This document shows positions 8,892 through 17,450 of a stretch of 64,000 bases of DNA, piece after piece (positions within the stretch are counted from its first letter, which is position 1; the number at the start of each line of letters is the position of its first letter). This DNA comes from Clostridiales bacterium (GTDB lineage: Bacteria; Bacillota; Clostridia; Lachnospirales; Lachnospiraceae): contig JAJBTU010000007.1 of assembly GCA_020860715.1 (NCBI GenBank), positions 42,263 to 106,262 on the forward strand, given 5' to 3'. A program made the position numbers and the translations under genes. Below the pieces are notes generated by a model, which saw only the letters and a list, made by a program, of their open reading frames with translations, did no database searches and was not told where the DNA came from.

Positions 8892-9860
8892 ATGGCACAA
8901 AACAGAATACCCATTTTTTTTACTGCTGATGAGAGTTACGCGCCGTGGCTGGACTGCGCGATTCGCTCGATGGAGGAAAACGCTTCCGGAGACTATATAT
9001 ACAGGATCATTGTCCTGCATGAGGATTTGTCAGAAGAGAGCCGGGAAAAGATCTCCTCGGGAGTGCGTGCACCATTTTCCATACAGTTTGTTCCTATGGA
9101 AAAAGAGCTGGCCGGCATTACCGACCGGACAGAGAACCGGCTTCGCTGTGATTATTTTACACTGACCATTTATTTCCGGCTTTTTATTGCGGACCGCTTT
9201 CCGGAATACGACAGGGGTATCTATCTGGACAGTGATATTGTAGTGCCGGGAGACATTTCTGAACTGTATCAGGTGGATTTAGGGGACAATATCATCGGAG
9301 CCTGCGCTGACCGCTCCATCACAGCTGTCCCTGAACTGGTGGAGTATGTGGAGGACGCGGTGGGAATCCCGATTGACCGCTATGTCAATTCCGGCATTCT
9401 GCTGATGGACCTGAAAAAAATGCGGGAGGTGGGATTCTGCGACCATTTCCTCCGCCTGCTGCATCAATTCCATTTTGACTGCCTTGCTCCCGACCAGGAT
9501 TATATCAATGCGATGTGCGGCGGCAGGATTGCCATTCTGGATGAGGCCTGGGACGCCATGCCGCCGACGGGCGGTAAGGAGTCAGATGTTCTGCAGGATC
9601 CGAAGCTGATCCATTATAATCTGTTCCAGAAACCATGGTGTTATGACAAGATTCCCTATGAGGAATATTTCTGGTATTATGCTCAAAAATCGCCCTTTTA
9701 TCCGGACATTGTGCGGTATAAGGAGAATTATACGGAGGAACAGAAAAAGTCAGATCAGACCTGTCTGGAAAATATGGTTGCAAAAGGCCCTGCGGTCTGC
9801 CGCCAGCCGGTCACTTTTCGAAAACTGTTTGAAAAAGGGGAGAAAATTCGCGTATGTTAA
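8892..9860 (+). CDS. Family 8 glycosyltransferase
   Basis: A 322-residue retaining glycosyltransferase of family GT8. The metal/nucleotide-sugar DXD motif is D113-S-D115 in IYLDSDIVVPGDI. Further family blocks are the N-terminal IPIFFTADESYAPWLDCAIRS, YVNSGILLMDLKKMR, the DQDYIN motif, and IHYNLFQKPW near the C-terminus with the second metal His. Substrates may be UDP-glucose or UDP-galactose for cell-surface glycans, but the sequence does not decide. The stop overlaps the start of a PlsC-like acyltransferase by seven bases, suggesting a joint role in glycolipid or wall-glycan synthesis. Confidence 0.9.
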   Translation: MAQNRIPIFFTADESYAPWLDCAIRSMEENASGDYIYRIIVLHEDLSEESREKISSGVRAPFSIQFVPMEKELAGITDRTENRLRCDYFTLTIYFRLFIADRFPEYDRGIYLDSDIVVPGDISELYQVDLGDNIIGACADRSITAVPELVEYVEDAVGIPIDRYVNSGILLMDLKKMREVGFCDHFLRLLHQFHFDCLAPDQDYINAMCGGRIAILDEAWDAMPPTGGKESDVLQDPKLIHYNLFQKPWCYDKIPYEEYFWYYAQKSPFYPDIVRYKENYTEEQKKSDQTCLENMVAKGPAVCRQPVTFRKLFEKGEKIRVC

Positions 9861-10729
9861 TCGGCGGCAACAAAGAACAGGTGATTGCGAATATGAAAGC
9901 GGCCTCGGAACGGGGCGACTTAAACTGCAAGGTGGAGATGGATGATCCTCTTTTGTCTGATGAGGATCGGGAGAGGATCGCCCGGCGCTATCTGGACAAT
10001 TATAATACCCTGGGCTATCGGTTCTGCAACATCTGCGCGCGGGCTTTGACGGATACGGCCACCCGCATCCTGAACCGGAATACAAAGATTGAGGGACTGG
10101 AGAATATCAGAGATATTCACGGCGGCGCGATAGTCACCAGCAACCATTTCAGTCCTTTGGACAATACTGCGGTGCGCAAAGCGATGAACCGTGCGGGCTA
10201 TCGGCGGCTTTTTATAGTGAGTCAGGAGACAAATCTGGCTATGAAGGGGTGGATTGGATTCCTTATGAACCATGAGGACATCATTCCTCTTGTCAACAAT
10301 TCCGAGTATCTGCACAAATGCTTTGGTCCCATGATCCGGAAATGCTTAAGGCAGGGTCAAGCCATTCTGATCTATCCGGAGCAGGAGATGTGGTTTCATT
10401 ATCGGAAACCGCGCCCTCCAAAGCGGGGAGCCTACTATTATGCGGCTTTGAATCATGTCCCTGTCATTTCCTGCTTTGTGGAAATACAGGAGCTGCCGGG
10501 ACTGGAAAACGAAGAATTTCACCGCACCCGGTATGTGATGCACATTCTTCAGCCCATTTATCCGGATCCGGAAAAGAGCACCCGGGAGAACAGCCAGAAA
10601 ATGATGCGGCTGGATTATCAGCAGAAGGCGGAGGCTTATGAGAAAGCCTATGGGAAAAAGCTGACATATGACTTTGAAACGGACGATATTGCGGGGTGGA
10701 TTCCTTCCGATCCGGGCATTTCCGGATGA
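9854..10729 (+). CDS. PlsC-like 1-acylglycerol-3-phosphate acyltransferase family protein
   Basis: A 291-residue protein with the glycerophospholipid acyltransferase core: the HX4D motif is H98-F-S-P-L-D103, followed by the block LAMKGWIGFLMNHEDIIPL and IYPEQEMWFHYRKPRPPKRGA, equivalent to the family's phosphate-binding block. No long transmembrane segment stands out, so membrane association would be peripheral. An N-terminal extension of about 85 residues precedes the acyltransferase core. The start codon lies inside the last codons of the upstream GT8 gene (ATGTTAA). The acceptor could be lysophosphatidate or a glycosylated lipid; the pairing with GT8 favours a glycolipid but does not prove it. 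Confidence 0.85.
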   Translation: MLIGGNKEQVIANMKAASERGDLNCKVEMDDPLLSDEDRERIARRYLDNYNTLGYRFCNICARALTDTATRILNRNTKIEGLENIRDIHGGAIVTSNHFSPLDNTAVRKAMNRAGYRRLFIVSQETNLAMKGWIGFLMNHEDIIPLVNNSEYLHKCFGPMIRKCLRQGQAILIYPEQEMWFHYRKPRPPKRGAYYYAALNHVPVISCFVEIQELPGLENEEFHRTRYVMHILQPIYPDPEKSTRENSQKMMRLDYQQKAEAYEKAYGKKLTYDFETDDIAGWIPSDPGISG

Positions 10730-10813
10730 TGCCGGATATGGCTGATATGCCGGGACTGCAGCGTTGTGGTTAAAGAACTGCGATCAGAATTGGGGGTAAG
10801 GAGAACCGACAGG

Positions 10814-11641
10814 ATGGACAGGGAACCTGAACAGAAATATCAGAACCTGAAACAGATTTTAAGAGACTGCGGCAGTGTTGCCGTGGCTTTTTCCGGAGGC
10901 GTAGATTCCACATTTTTGCTGAAAACCGCTCAGAATGTGCTGGGAGAGAAAGCAATTGCCGTTACGGTAACGTCCGGCTCTTTTCCGGAACGGGAACGGA
11001 AGGAAGCGGTTTCGTTCTGCAGGGAAAACGGAATCCGGCAGGTGATCTGCGAGATGGACGAACTGAATATCAAAGGCTTTCGGGAAAATCCGAAGAACCG
11101 CTGCTATCTTTGCAAACACGAGCTGTTTGAGAGGATTTTAAGGATTGCGAAGGAGAATGACATCCGGGAAGTTGCGGAAGGCTCGAACCTGGACGACCTT
11201 GGAGATTACCGGCCGGGACTGGAAGCCATCCGGGAACTTGGGATAAAAAGCCCGCTTCGGCTGGCAAATCTGACAAAATCGGATATCCGCTTTCTTTCAA
11301 AAGAACAGGGGCTGCCGACGTGGGACAAGCCGTCGTTTGCCTGCCTTGCCAGCCGTTTCCCGTACGGGGAGCAGATCACCGGGGAGAAACTTTCCATGGT
11401 AGACCAGGCAGAGCAGCTGCTGATAGATCTCGGATTCCGGCAGGTGCGTGTGCGGATTCACGGATCCATAGCCAGAATTGAGATCCTGCCGCACGAATTT
11501 GAACGGCTGGCGGATGAAGCGCTGCGCGAGACGATCTACACGAAGCTGCAGTCGTTTGGTTTTACCTATGTGACGCTTGATCTGCGCGGATACCGGACCG
11601 GGAGCATGAATGAGACGATAAAAAACACGCATCGCTTATGA
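10814..11641 (+). CDS. larE: ATP-dependent sulfur transferase LarE (nickel-pincer cofactor synthesis)
   Basis: A 275-residue PP-loop pyrophosphatase. SGGVDS is at residues 27-32; the family block EGSNLDDLGDYRPG and the segment KPSFACLASRFPYG follow. C177 in the latter matches the position of the sacrificial cysteine of lactobacillus LarE. A CYLC pair (C97, C100) is also present, so three cysteines could hold an iron-sulfur cluster as in cluster-dependent LarE proteins (inference). The ATG at 10814 has AAGGAGA eleven bases upstream; the earlier start at 10766 lacks one. LarE adds sulfur to the pyridinium cofactor precursor of lactate racemase-type enzymes. No larA, larB or larC lies in this window. 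Confidence 0.9.
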   Translation: MDREPEQKYQNLKQILRDCGSVAVAFSGGVDSTFLLKTAQNVLGEKAIAVTVTSGSFPERERKEAVSFCRENGIRQVICEMDELNIKGFRENPKNRCYLCKHELFERILRIAKENDIREVAEGSNLDDLGDYRPGLEAIRELGIKSPLRLANLTKSDIRFLSKEQGLPTWDKPSFACLASRFPYGEQITGEKLSMVDQAEQLLIDLGFRQVRVRIHGSIARIEILPHEFERLADEALRETIYTKLQSFGFTYVTLDLRGYRTGSMNETIKNTHRL

Positions 11642-11660
11642 CAGGGTGCGTGTTTTCGTG
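11622..11660. terminator. Bidirectional terminator overlapping the larE stop
   Basis: AAAACACGCA (11622-11631) and TGCGTGTTTT (11647-11656) form a perfect ten-base-pair stem with A/T ends on both sides. The larE stop codon is in the loop, and the convergent lactonase gene ends just beyond. Confidence 0.85.
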
Positions 11661-11675
11661 ATTTCCTCATAGTCT

Positions 11676-12737
11676 TTATTCCACTTTGGATATGAGAATA
11701 CAGTTCGGTGTGTCAATCTGCAGCGGACGTCCTTTCATGACGAGCAGCTTTTTCTCATAGTCGATGGTGAAGAACCGAATCTCATTGGTCTCGTGGTTCA
11801 GCACGACAAGGGTGCGTTCTCCCGGAAACACATCCAGATCCTTGGGGTACTCGCCGCTGATGGGCAGGCAGCAGAGCATGGTGAGCAGTCCGGTTTCCTG
11901 ATCAATTTCGAATACGGCAGCTGTGTTCTCACCGGCATTGGATGAATAGAGATATTTGCCGCTCGGAGAGATCTTCATGCCGCAGGAGGCACTGCCGCGC
12001 GAGATAATGTCGCGGAGACAGGAAACCGTCTGGAGCAGTTCAAACTCCGGAGATTTGCCGGAACCGTCATAGCGGTATACACAGATTTCGTTGGTCAGGT
12101 CGCAGTTGATATACGCATAGCGGCCGTCCTGGCTAAATGCCAGCAGACGCGGCCCGGAATCCAGCTTGCAGCGAAGAATGTCAAACAGTTTCAGCTTGCC
12201 GGTCTTTGGATTGACGTCATAGATCTTGACCTGATCAATGCCGTTGTCCACCGCGCACAGATATTTGTCATCGGGCGTCGGGATCACACAGGTGACATGC
12301 GGAAGGAAGTTGCGTCCCGCGACGCTGCCGAGCCCGATTCCCTTGTGAAACACGCCGTCCATGACGGAGCCGAGACGCCCGGTCTTATGGGTGTGTACGA
12401 CCGTGACCTTCGCGTCGTGATAACCGCCGACAAACAGGAATTTCCCTGTCCGGTCTGTGGAAAGATAGCATCCGCGCATTCCGTCAATACCGACTTCATT
12501 GATCGGGGAAAGGCCGCCGTCCGGCATAATTTTCAATACTTCCACGCCCTCATCAGCGATGGAATAGAGGTATCTCCCGTTGTAGGATTTGGTGATATGC
12601 GATGCGTTGTTGACCGGAACGACTTCCCGTTCTGTCATATAACCGGCTTCCACGTCCAGATCATAGATATGGATGCCGATGCTGCTTCCATGTGTGTAAG
12701 TACCAACGTATGCCACATATTTTTCTTGCTCAGCCAT
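11676..12737 (-). CDS. Lactonase family beta-propeller protein (6-phosphogluconolactonase-like)
   Basis: A 353-residue protein of the YkgB/Pgl-type lactonase family, predicted as a seven-bladed propeller. Repeated blade signatures are visible: YVGTYTHGSSIGIHIYDLD, GKFLFVGGYHDAKVTV, PHVTCVIPTPDDKYLCAVDNG, KISPSGKYLYSSNAG and a C-terminal NCILISKVE. The ATG at 12737 has GGAGG upstream. The reaction, if conserved, is hydrolysis of a sugar lactone such as 6-phosphogluconolactone. It lies 73 bases after eda on the same strand. That fits acid-sugar catabolism through KDPG, but the physiological substrate is not shown by sequence. Confidence 0.85.
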   Translation of the reverse strand: MAEQEKYVAYVGTYTHGSSIGIHIYDLDVEAGYMTEREVVPVNNASHITKSYNGRYLYSIADEGVEVLKIMPDGGLSPINEVGIDGMRGCYLSTDRTGKFLFVGGYHDAKVTVVHTHKTGRLGSVMDGVFHKGIGLGSVAGRNFLPHVTCVIPTPDDKYLCAVDNGIDQVKIYDVNPKTGKLKLFDILRCKLDSGPRLLAFSQDGRYAYINCDLTNEICVYRYDGSGKSPEFELLQTVSCLRDIISRGSASCGMKISPSGKYLYSSNAGENTAAVFEIDQETGLLTMLCCLPISGEYPKDLDVFPGERTLVVLNHETNEIRFFTIDYEKKLLVMKGRPLQIDTPNCILISKVE

Positions 12738-12810
12738 GGCGGCGCTCCTCCTTTTTATGCCCTGCGGCCTTGATGCCTGCCGGATGATGAACCGTAAAGG
12801 AAATGAACCG

Positions 12811-13452
12811 TTACGCACGAATCTCTTTTACAAGCGCGACAGCCTCTTCAGTCATACGGCGGATCTCATCAAATTTGCCCTCTTTGACCAGAGAACCCTT
12901 TACCATCCAGCTGCCGCCGCAGGCGATGATTGCCGGACAGGTAAGGTAGCTCTTTAAATTGCCCGCGTTTACGCCGCCGGTCGGCATAAACTTCAGACCT
13001 ACATAGGGGGCGGACAGCGCTTTGACCGTATTTACACCGCCGAACTGTTCAGCCGGGAAAAATTTCACGACCTTCAGTCCGCGTTTTACAGCCTGCGCTA
13101 CTTCTGAGGGGGTCACGCAGCCGGGAAATACCGGAATCTGCTTTGCAAGACAATAATCGACGATCTCCGGGTCGAAACCGGGGCTTACGATAAATTTTGC
13201 GCCTGCGGCCATCGCACGGTCCACCTGCTCTGTTGTCAGTACGGTGCCTGCGCCGACCAGCATGTCCGGATACGTCTGAGCCATGATGCGGATACTATCC
13301 TCGGCCGCCGCTGTACGGAATGTCACTTCCGCACAGGGAAGTCCGCCTTCACAGAGTGCTTCGGCAAGCGGCTTCGCGTCCGCCGCATCCTCCAGCACTA
13401 CCACGGGGACAACGCCCATTTCCTGAATTTTGTTGCTCATTTCATCAGCCAT
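12811..13452 (-). CDS. eda: KDPG/KHG aldolase
   Basis: A 213-residue class I aldolase. Family blocks: VPVVVLEDAADAKPLAEAL, EVTFRTAAAEDSI, VGAGTVLT, KFIVSPGFDPEIV, the Schiff-base lysine in VVKFFPAE, and the phosphate-binding LKFMPTGGVN. It cleaves 2-keto-3-deoxy-6-phosphogluconate to pyruvate and glyceraldehyde 3-phosphate (and may cleave 4-hydroxy-2-oxoglutarate). Of two nearby ATGs, 13452 is preferred: GGAG is nine bases from it but only three from 13458. No Edd or KdgK gene is nearby, so KDPG may come from hexuronate breakdown encoded elsewhere. Operon partner: the lactonase downstream. Confidence 0.93.
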   Translation of the reverse strand: MADEMSNKIQEMGVVPVVVLEDAADAKPLAEALCEGGLPCAEVTFRTAAAEDSIRIMAQTYPDMLVGAGTVLTTEQVDRAMAAGAKFIVSPGFDPEIVDYCLAKQIPVFPGCVTPSEVAQAVKRGLKVVKFFPAEQFGGVNTVKALSAPYVGLKFMPTGGVNAGNLKSYLTCPAIIACGGSWMVKGSLVKEGKFDEIRRMTEEAVALVKEIRA

Positions 13453-13510
13453 TTTCATGATCTCCTTTTCTTTTTTTATACGGGAATGTGCCGGAACACA
13501 TTTTTATTTT

Positions 13511-13538
13511 ATTCTAACACATCTCAATCGGATTGCAA
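13511..13538 (-). promoter_or_regulatory. Predicted promoter of eda-lactonase
   Basis: On the minus strand TTGCAA (13538-13533), a 16-base spacer and TAGAAT (13516-13511), about 55 bases before the eda start. It lies in the 323-base divergent gap 13453-13775. Confidence 0.6.
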
Positions 13539-13602
13539 GCAAATTTCGCCCCGGATATGGGAAGGAGCATGGCGGTAAGAAAGAAGAACGGGCAAAAACC
13601 GG

Positions 13603-13631
13603 TTGCAACGGGGAAACGGATGAGATAGAAT
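13603..13631 (+). promoter_or_regulatory. Predicted promoter of the RluA-type gene
   Basis: TTGCAA (13603-13608), a 17-base spacer and TAGAAT (13626-13631). The leader would be about 140 nt. Nothing else convincing is seen in the 13453-13775 gap. Confidence 0.6.
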
Positions 13632-13775
13632 GAAAACCAGTCGGCCGGAAGCCCCCGTTTTACCGGCGGTACGCCCATTGAGAAAGTACCCGTGAAAGAG
13701 CATTGACACCTGAGAGGGCGGAAGCAGCACCGGCAGCCGGCGCGAAAAAAGCAGGGAGATGAAACAGGATCATCG

Positions 13776-14822
13776 ATGAAGACCATGGCAAGAACCGTAT
13801 CATGGACCGTGCAGGAGGAGGATCTGCACAACGATCGTTTTACCGGGACAGACCGCGGACGTTCTGGCGGGAGCGCGAATAAAGTCCGGGTGGTGACAAT
13901 AGAACAGTTTCTTCGGAATAAGAGCTGTTCCCATCATGTTCTCACACATCTGAAACGCACAGATCACGGAATCCTGAAAAACGGCGGGTGGGCATATGCG
14001 AATCAGCCGGTGACAGCAGGGGATGTGATTACGGTTCGCGTGGAAGAGACGGAGACTTCGGAACAGATCACACCTGTGCCGCTTCTGCTGTCAGTCGTCT
14101 ATGAGGATGAGGACGTACTGGTTGTGGACAAACCCTGCGACATGCCGGTGCATCCCTCGATGGGAAATCATGAAAACACGCTGGCGAATGCGGTGATGTA
14201 TTACTATGCCGCAAAGGATCAGCGGTTTGTATTTCGCTGCATTACCCGTCTCGACCGCGATACGACCGGGCTGGTGCTGATCGCGAAAAACGCGCTGAGC
14301 GGTGCAATCCTATCACAGAAGTCGGCTTTGAGACAGATACACCGGGAATATCTGGCAGTTACGGAAGGAATTTTGCCCGGAAGGGGCACGATTGACGCGC
14401 CGATCGCCAGACGGCAGGGTTCCCCTCTGATGCGGTGCGTGGATTTTGAGCATGGGGAACGTGCAGTGACGCATTATCAGAGACTCGGCGTATATCGGAA
14501 GACATCGAAAAAGGCGCTGCCTGAAGCAATCGGTGCGGCGGAAGACATGCATACATGCAGCTCCGGCGAGGCGGTTTCTCTGGCGGCCGTACGCCTGGAA
14601 ACGGGCAGGACACATCAGATCCGCGTTCACATGAACTTTATCGGGCATCCGCTGCCGGGAGATTTTCTTTATAATCCGGATTCGGTCTGCGATCTGGCGC
14701 CGCGGCAGATGCTGCATGCGTACAGGCTTATGTTTGCGCATCCGATCTCGGGGGAAACACTTTCGTTTGAAAGTGAAATGCCGCCGGACATGCGGCGGCT
14801 GCTGAGACAATATCGGGAATAA
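13776..14822 (+). CDS. RluA/RluD family RNA pseudouridine synthase
   Basis: A 348-residue pseudouridine synthase. The catalytic motif RLDRDTTGLVL contains the active Asp (D160). Further family blocks are DVLVVDKPCDMPVHPS, IHREYLAVTEG, and ETGRTHQIRVHMNFIGHPLPGD. The N-terminal 90 residues look like an S4-type RNA-binding segment (EQFLRNKSCSHHVLTHLKR ... GWAYANQPVTAGD). The target (23S rRNA or tRNA uridines) cannot be read from the sequence. ATG at 13776 is taken, with AGGA a few bases upstream; an ATG three codons later is possible. The gene is monocistronic, bounded by its own promoter and a strong terminator. Confidence 0.93.
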   Translation: MKTMARTVSWTVQEEDLHNDRFTGTDRGRSGGSANKVRVVTIEQFLRNKSCSHHVLTHLKRTDHGILKNGGWAYANQPVTAGDVITVRVEETETSEQITPVPLLLSVVYEDEDVLVVDKPCDMPVHPSMGNHENTLANAVMYYYAAKDQRFVFRCITRLDRDTTGLVLIAKNALSGAILSQKSALRQIHREYLAVTEGILPGRGTIDAPIARRQGSPLMRCVDFEHGERAVTHYQRLGVYRKTSKKALPEAIGAAEDMHTCSSGEAVSLAAVRLETGRTHQIRVHMNFIGHPLPGDFLYNPDSVCDLAPRQMLHAYRLMFAHPISGETLSFESEMPPDMRRLLRQYRE

Positions 14823-14866
14823 AAACGCCGTCTGTGCGAATGCGATTCGCAGCATGACGGCGTTGC
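14822..14866. terminator. Two-part bidirectional terminator hairpin
   Basis: The outer stem AACGCCGTC (14824-14832) / GACGGCGTT (14856-14864) encloses an inner stem TGCGAAT (14835-14841) / ATTCGCA (14845-14851). It separates the pseudouridine synthase and the convergent trpS, with A-run and T-rich flanks. Confidence 0.85.
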
Positions 14867-14886
14867 TGTTAAATATAGAATACGGT

Positions 14887-15891
14887 TTAGCGGATCTTCT
14901 CCGGGAAGCCGACCTTCTTCTGCACCTTGCGGAGAGTCTTCTGCGCATAATAGTTCGCCTTCTCCGCATTATTTTTAATCACGCTGTCAATGTAGGATTT
15001 GTCTTTTTCCAGCTCAGCCACACGCTTCTGAAGCGGTTCGAGGACACTGACTACCGCCTCACCGACGGCCTCCTTGAACTCTCCGTAACCGCAGCCGGAG
15101 AACTCGGCTACGACATCATCGGGAGTCCGGTTCGTGCAGGCACAGAAAATATCGATCAGGTTATGCAGACCGGGCTGCTCGTCGCTGTAACGGAATTCCC
15201 CGAGGGAATCCGTGACCGCGCGCTTGCATTTGCGCCGGATGGTGTCAGGGTCGTCCATCAGATAGATGCTGCCGTTTGGATTCTCATCGGACTTGCTCAT
15301 CTTCTTGGAAGGATCCTGAAGGCTCATGATCTTTGCTCCGACCTTGCCGATGTAGGCTTCCGGGATGGTGAAAACGTCCCCGTAGAGTCCGTTGAAGCGC
15401 TGCGCGAGATCCCTTGTGAGCTCCAGATGCTGCATCTGGTCAATCCCGACCGGCACCACATCCGCCTGATAGAGCAGGATATCCGCCGCCATCAGCACCG
15501 GGTAGGTGAAAAGACCGGCATTGATGTTGTCCGCGTGCTTTGCCGCCTTGTCCTTAAACTGGGTCATGCGGTTTAACTCCCCCATGTAGGTAAAACAGTT
15601 CAGTATCCAGGCAAGCTCCGCGTGTCCGGACACATGAGACTGATAATAAATGCAGTTCTTTTCCGGGTCAAGCCCTGCCGCAATGTACAGGGTCAGAAGT
15701 GCACGGGCGCGCTTGCGCAGTGTGGCCGGGTCCTGCCGGATTGTGATCGAATGCATATCCACTACAGAGTAAAAGCATTCGTATTCGTCGCTTAAGCTGA
15801 CCCAGTTCTTCAAAGCCCCGAGATAATTGCCGAGCGTCAGATTGCCGGTCGCCTGCATACCGCTGAACAGTACTTTCTTGTTGTCAATCAT
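14887..15891 (-). CDS. trpS: Tryptophanyl-tRNA synthetase
   Basis: A 334-residue class I synthetase. The HIGH-like signature is TGNLTLGNYLGA, the KMSKS motif is in DPSKKMSKSDEN, and the tryptophan-binding block YPVLMAADILLYQADVVPVG is present. It charges tRNA-Trp. The ATG at 15891 has GAGGAGG nine bases upstream. A T-box leader was considered and not found: only about 65 nt lie between the predicted start of transcription and the gene, and no T-box sequence is visible. It follows aroC on the same strand but has its own promoter. Confidence 0.96.
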   Translation of the reverse strand: MIDNKKVLFSGMQATGNLTLGNYLGALKNWVSLSDEYECFYSVVDMHSITIRQDPATLRKRARALLTLYIAAGLDPEKNCIYYQSHVSGHAELAWILNCFTYMGELNRMTQFKDKAAKHADNINAGLFTYPVLMAADILLYQADVVPVGIDQMQHLELTRDLAQRFNGLYGDVFTIPEAYIGKVGAKIMSLQDPSKKMSKSDENPNGSIYLMDDPDTIRRKCKRAVTDSLGEFRYSDEQPGLHNLIDIFCACTNRTPDDVVAEFSGCGYGEFKEAVGEAVVSVLEPLQKRVAELEKDKSYIDSVIKNNAEKANYYAQKTLRKVQKKVGFPEKIR

Positions 15892-15956
15892 AGTCAGATC
15901 CTCCTCAAATATGTCCGGATCCGCCTCACGAATCGGGGACATTCAACACTTTTGCA

Positions 15957-15985
15957 ATTCTATCATTTCATATTTTATAAGTCAA
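15957..15985 (-). promoter_or_regulatory. Predicted promoter of trpS
   Basis: On the minus strand TTGACT (15985-15980), 17 bases, TAGAAT (15962-15957) in the gap between aroC and trpS. Confidence 0.65.
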
Positions 15986-16016
15986 GAAGCCGAAAGGCGT
16001 TTGCGCTCATCCGAGA

Positions 16017-17123
16017 TTAATTGTCTCCCCAGATTTTTTTTACATAGGCCATCTGCGAGGTCATGGAGAGCAGCAGATGGTCTGCCAGGGTAATTGCTGT
16101 CATCGCTTCTACGACAGGGACGGCTCTGGCGACGATGATCGGATCATGCCGTCCGTGTATGGTCTCCACATGACATTTTCCATCTTTGCCAAGCATGCTC
16201 TGCGGCTGCGCAATCGAGGGCGTCGGCTTAAAAGAGCAGCGGAGAAAGAGAGGAGAGCCGTCGCTGATTCCTCCGAGGATGCCGCCGCTGTGGTTGCTGG
16301 CCTTGCAGGGAATCCCGTCCTCATCCTCAACATAGGTGTCGTTGTTTTCGGAACCCTTTGCGAAGCGAACCGCTATGCCGTCGCCAATCTCCACGGCTTT
16401 GACCGCACCGACGGACATCAGCGCCTTTGCAAGGTCTGCGTCCAGCTTGTCAAAACAGGGCTCGCCGAGGCCGGCCGGCAGCTGTTTTACGATACATTCC
16501 ACCGCGCCGCCGCTGGAATCCTGCGACTGGATACAGTCCTCCAGCCATGCAAGCGCTTCTTTGGCCGCTTTGGCATCCGGCATGCGCACAGGGGTACTTT
16601 CTATATAGGAGAAGTCCATGGCATTCCTGTCGATGGACACGGGACCGATGGAACTCACATAAGCCGTGACCGAAATACCGAGCTCGCCAAGCAGCTTCTG
16701 CGCGACTGCACCCGCAGCGACGCGGCCGATGGTCTCCCGGCCGGAGGAACGTCCGCCTCCGCGGTAATCCCGAATCCCGTATTTTTGATCATACCCGTAA
16801 TCCGCGTGACCGGGCCGGTACAACTCCGCAATGGAACCGTAATCGCGGGAACGCTGATCCTGATTGCGCACGAGCATGGAGATCGGCGTGCCGGTGGTCC
16901 GGCCTTCAAAGATACCGGAAAGAATTTCGACCTGATCGCTTTCTGCGCGCGCTGTTGTGTAGCGGCTTTGTCCGGGGCGTCTGCGGTCAAGCTGTTTCTG
17001 AACATCTTCCTCCGCAAGAGTAATGCCGGCCGGACAGCCGTCAATCACGACACCGATGCCTTTCCCGTGTGATTCCCCCCATGTGCTGATCCGAAAGATC
17101 GTACCAAATGTGGATCCTGCCAT
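16017..17123 (-). CDS. aroC: Chorismate synthase
   Basis: A 368-residue chorismate synthase with the three family signatures: GESHGKGIGVVIDGCPAG, the central YGIRDYRGGGRSSGRET stretch, and the C-terminal GRHDPIIVARAVPVVEAM. It makes chorismate from EPSP with reduced flavin, the last common step of aromatic amino acid synthesis. The start at 17123 (MAGSTFG) fits family N-termini and has GGAG six bases upstream; an in-frame ATG at 17135 with AAGGA is nearly as good. The neighbouring trpS gives a loose tryptophan/aromatic theme. No other shikimate genes are in the window. Confidence 0.96.
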   Translation of the reverse strand: MAGSTFGTIFRISTWGESHGKGIGVVIDGCPAGITLAEEDVQKQLDRRRPGQSRYTTARAESDQVEILSGIFEGRTTGTPISMLVRNQDQRSRDYGSIAELYRPGHADYGYDQKYGIRDYRGGGRSSGRETIGRVAAGAVAQKLLGELGISVTAYVSSIGPVSIDRNAMDFSYIESTPVRMPDAKAAKEALAWLEDCIQSQDSSGGAVECIVKQLPAGLGEPCFDKLDADLAKALMSVGAVKAVEIGDGIAVRFAKGSENNDTYVEDEDGIPCKASNHSGGILGGISDGSPLFLRCSFKPTPSIAQPQSMLGKDGKCHVETIHGRHDPIIVARAVPVVEAMTAITLADHLLLSMTSQMAYVKKIWGDN

Positions 17124-17313
17124 TTTATTCTCCATTCTGCCGTCCTTATCCGACGGCCTTTATTCCTGAATCCTGCAGCTCTGTTGTCTGCTGTGCTCCG
17201 CGTTCTGCCCGACAGGATCGGAAACCGTTTTGCCTGTGGAAAGAAACCGGCCCGGTTTTGCGAAAGGAAAGCATACGATCGAGCCGACAGAACAATTCCC
17301 ACGGAACATATGC

Positions 17314-17343
17314 AGTATAGTATAAGAAAGCCGGGCTTGGCAA
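17314..17343 (-). promoter_or_regulatory. Possible promoter of aroC
   Basis: On the minus strand TTGCCA (17343-17338), 18 bases, TATACT (17319-17314). A second TATACT overlaps at 17324-17319. It would give a leader of roughly 185 nt. This is in the 327-base divergent gap 17124-17450. Confidence 0.45.
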
Positions 17344-17355
17344 GAAAAAATTTTC

Positions 17356-17383
17356 ACCGGGCCTTTCTCTTCTGCATACAATA
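17356..17383 (+). promoter_or_regulatory. Possible sigma-K-type sporulation promoter before the LysM gene
   Basis: AC (17356-17357), 17 bases, then CATACAATA (17375-17383). This fits the mother-cell sigma-K pattern AC-N16/17-CATAnnnTA, and the -10 also resembles sigma-E. No good sigma-A promoter is visible upstream of the gene. This is pattern matching by eye only. Confidence 0.35.
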
Positions 17384-17450
17384 GAACAGGAACAGCATGC
17401 GGAATGCCGCGGAAGGAAAAACCGCAGGCCTTTCCGAAAGGAGCGTGTTT

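Noticed and set aside
15892..16016. T-box leader upstream of trpS
   Set aside because: Leader too short after the mapped promoter and no T-box sequence or specifier hairpin.
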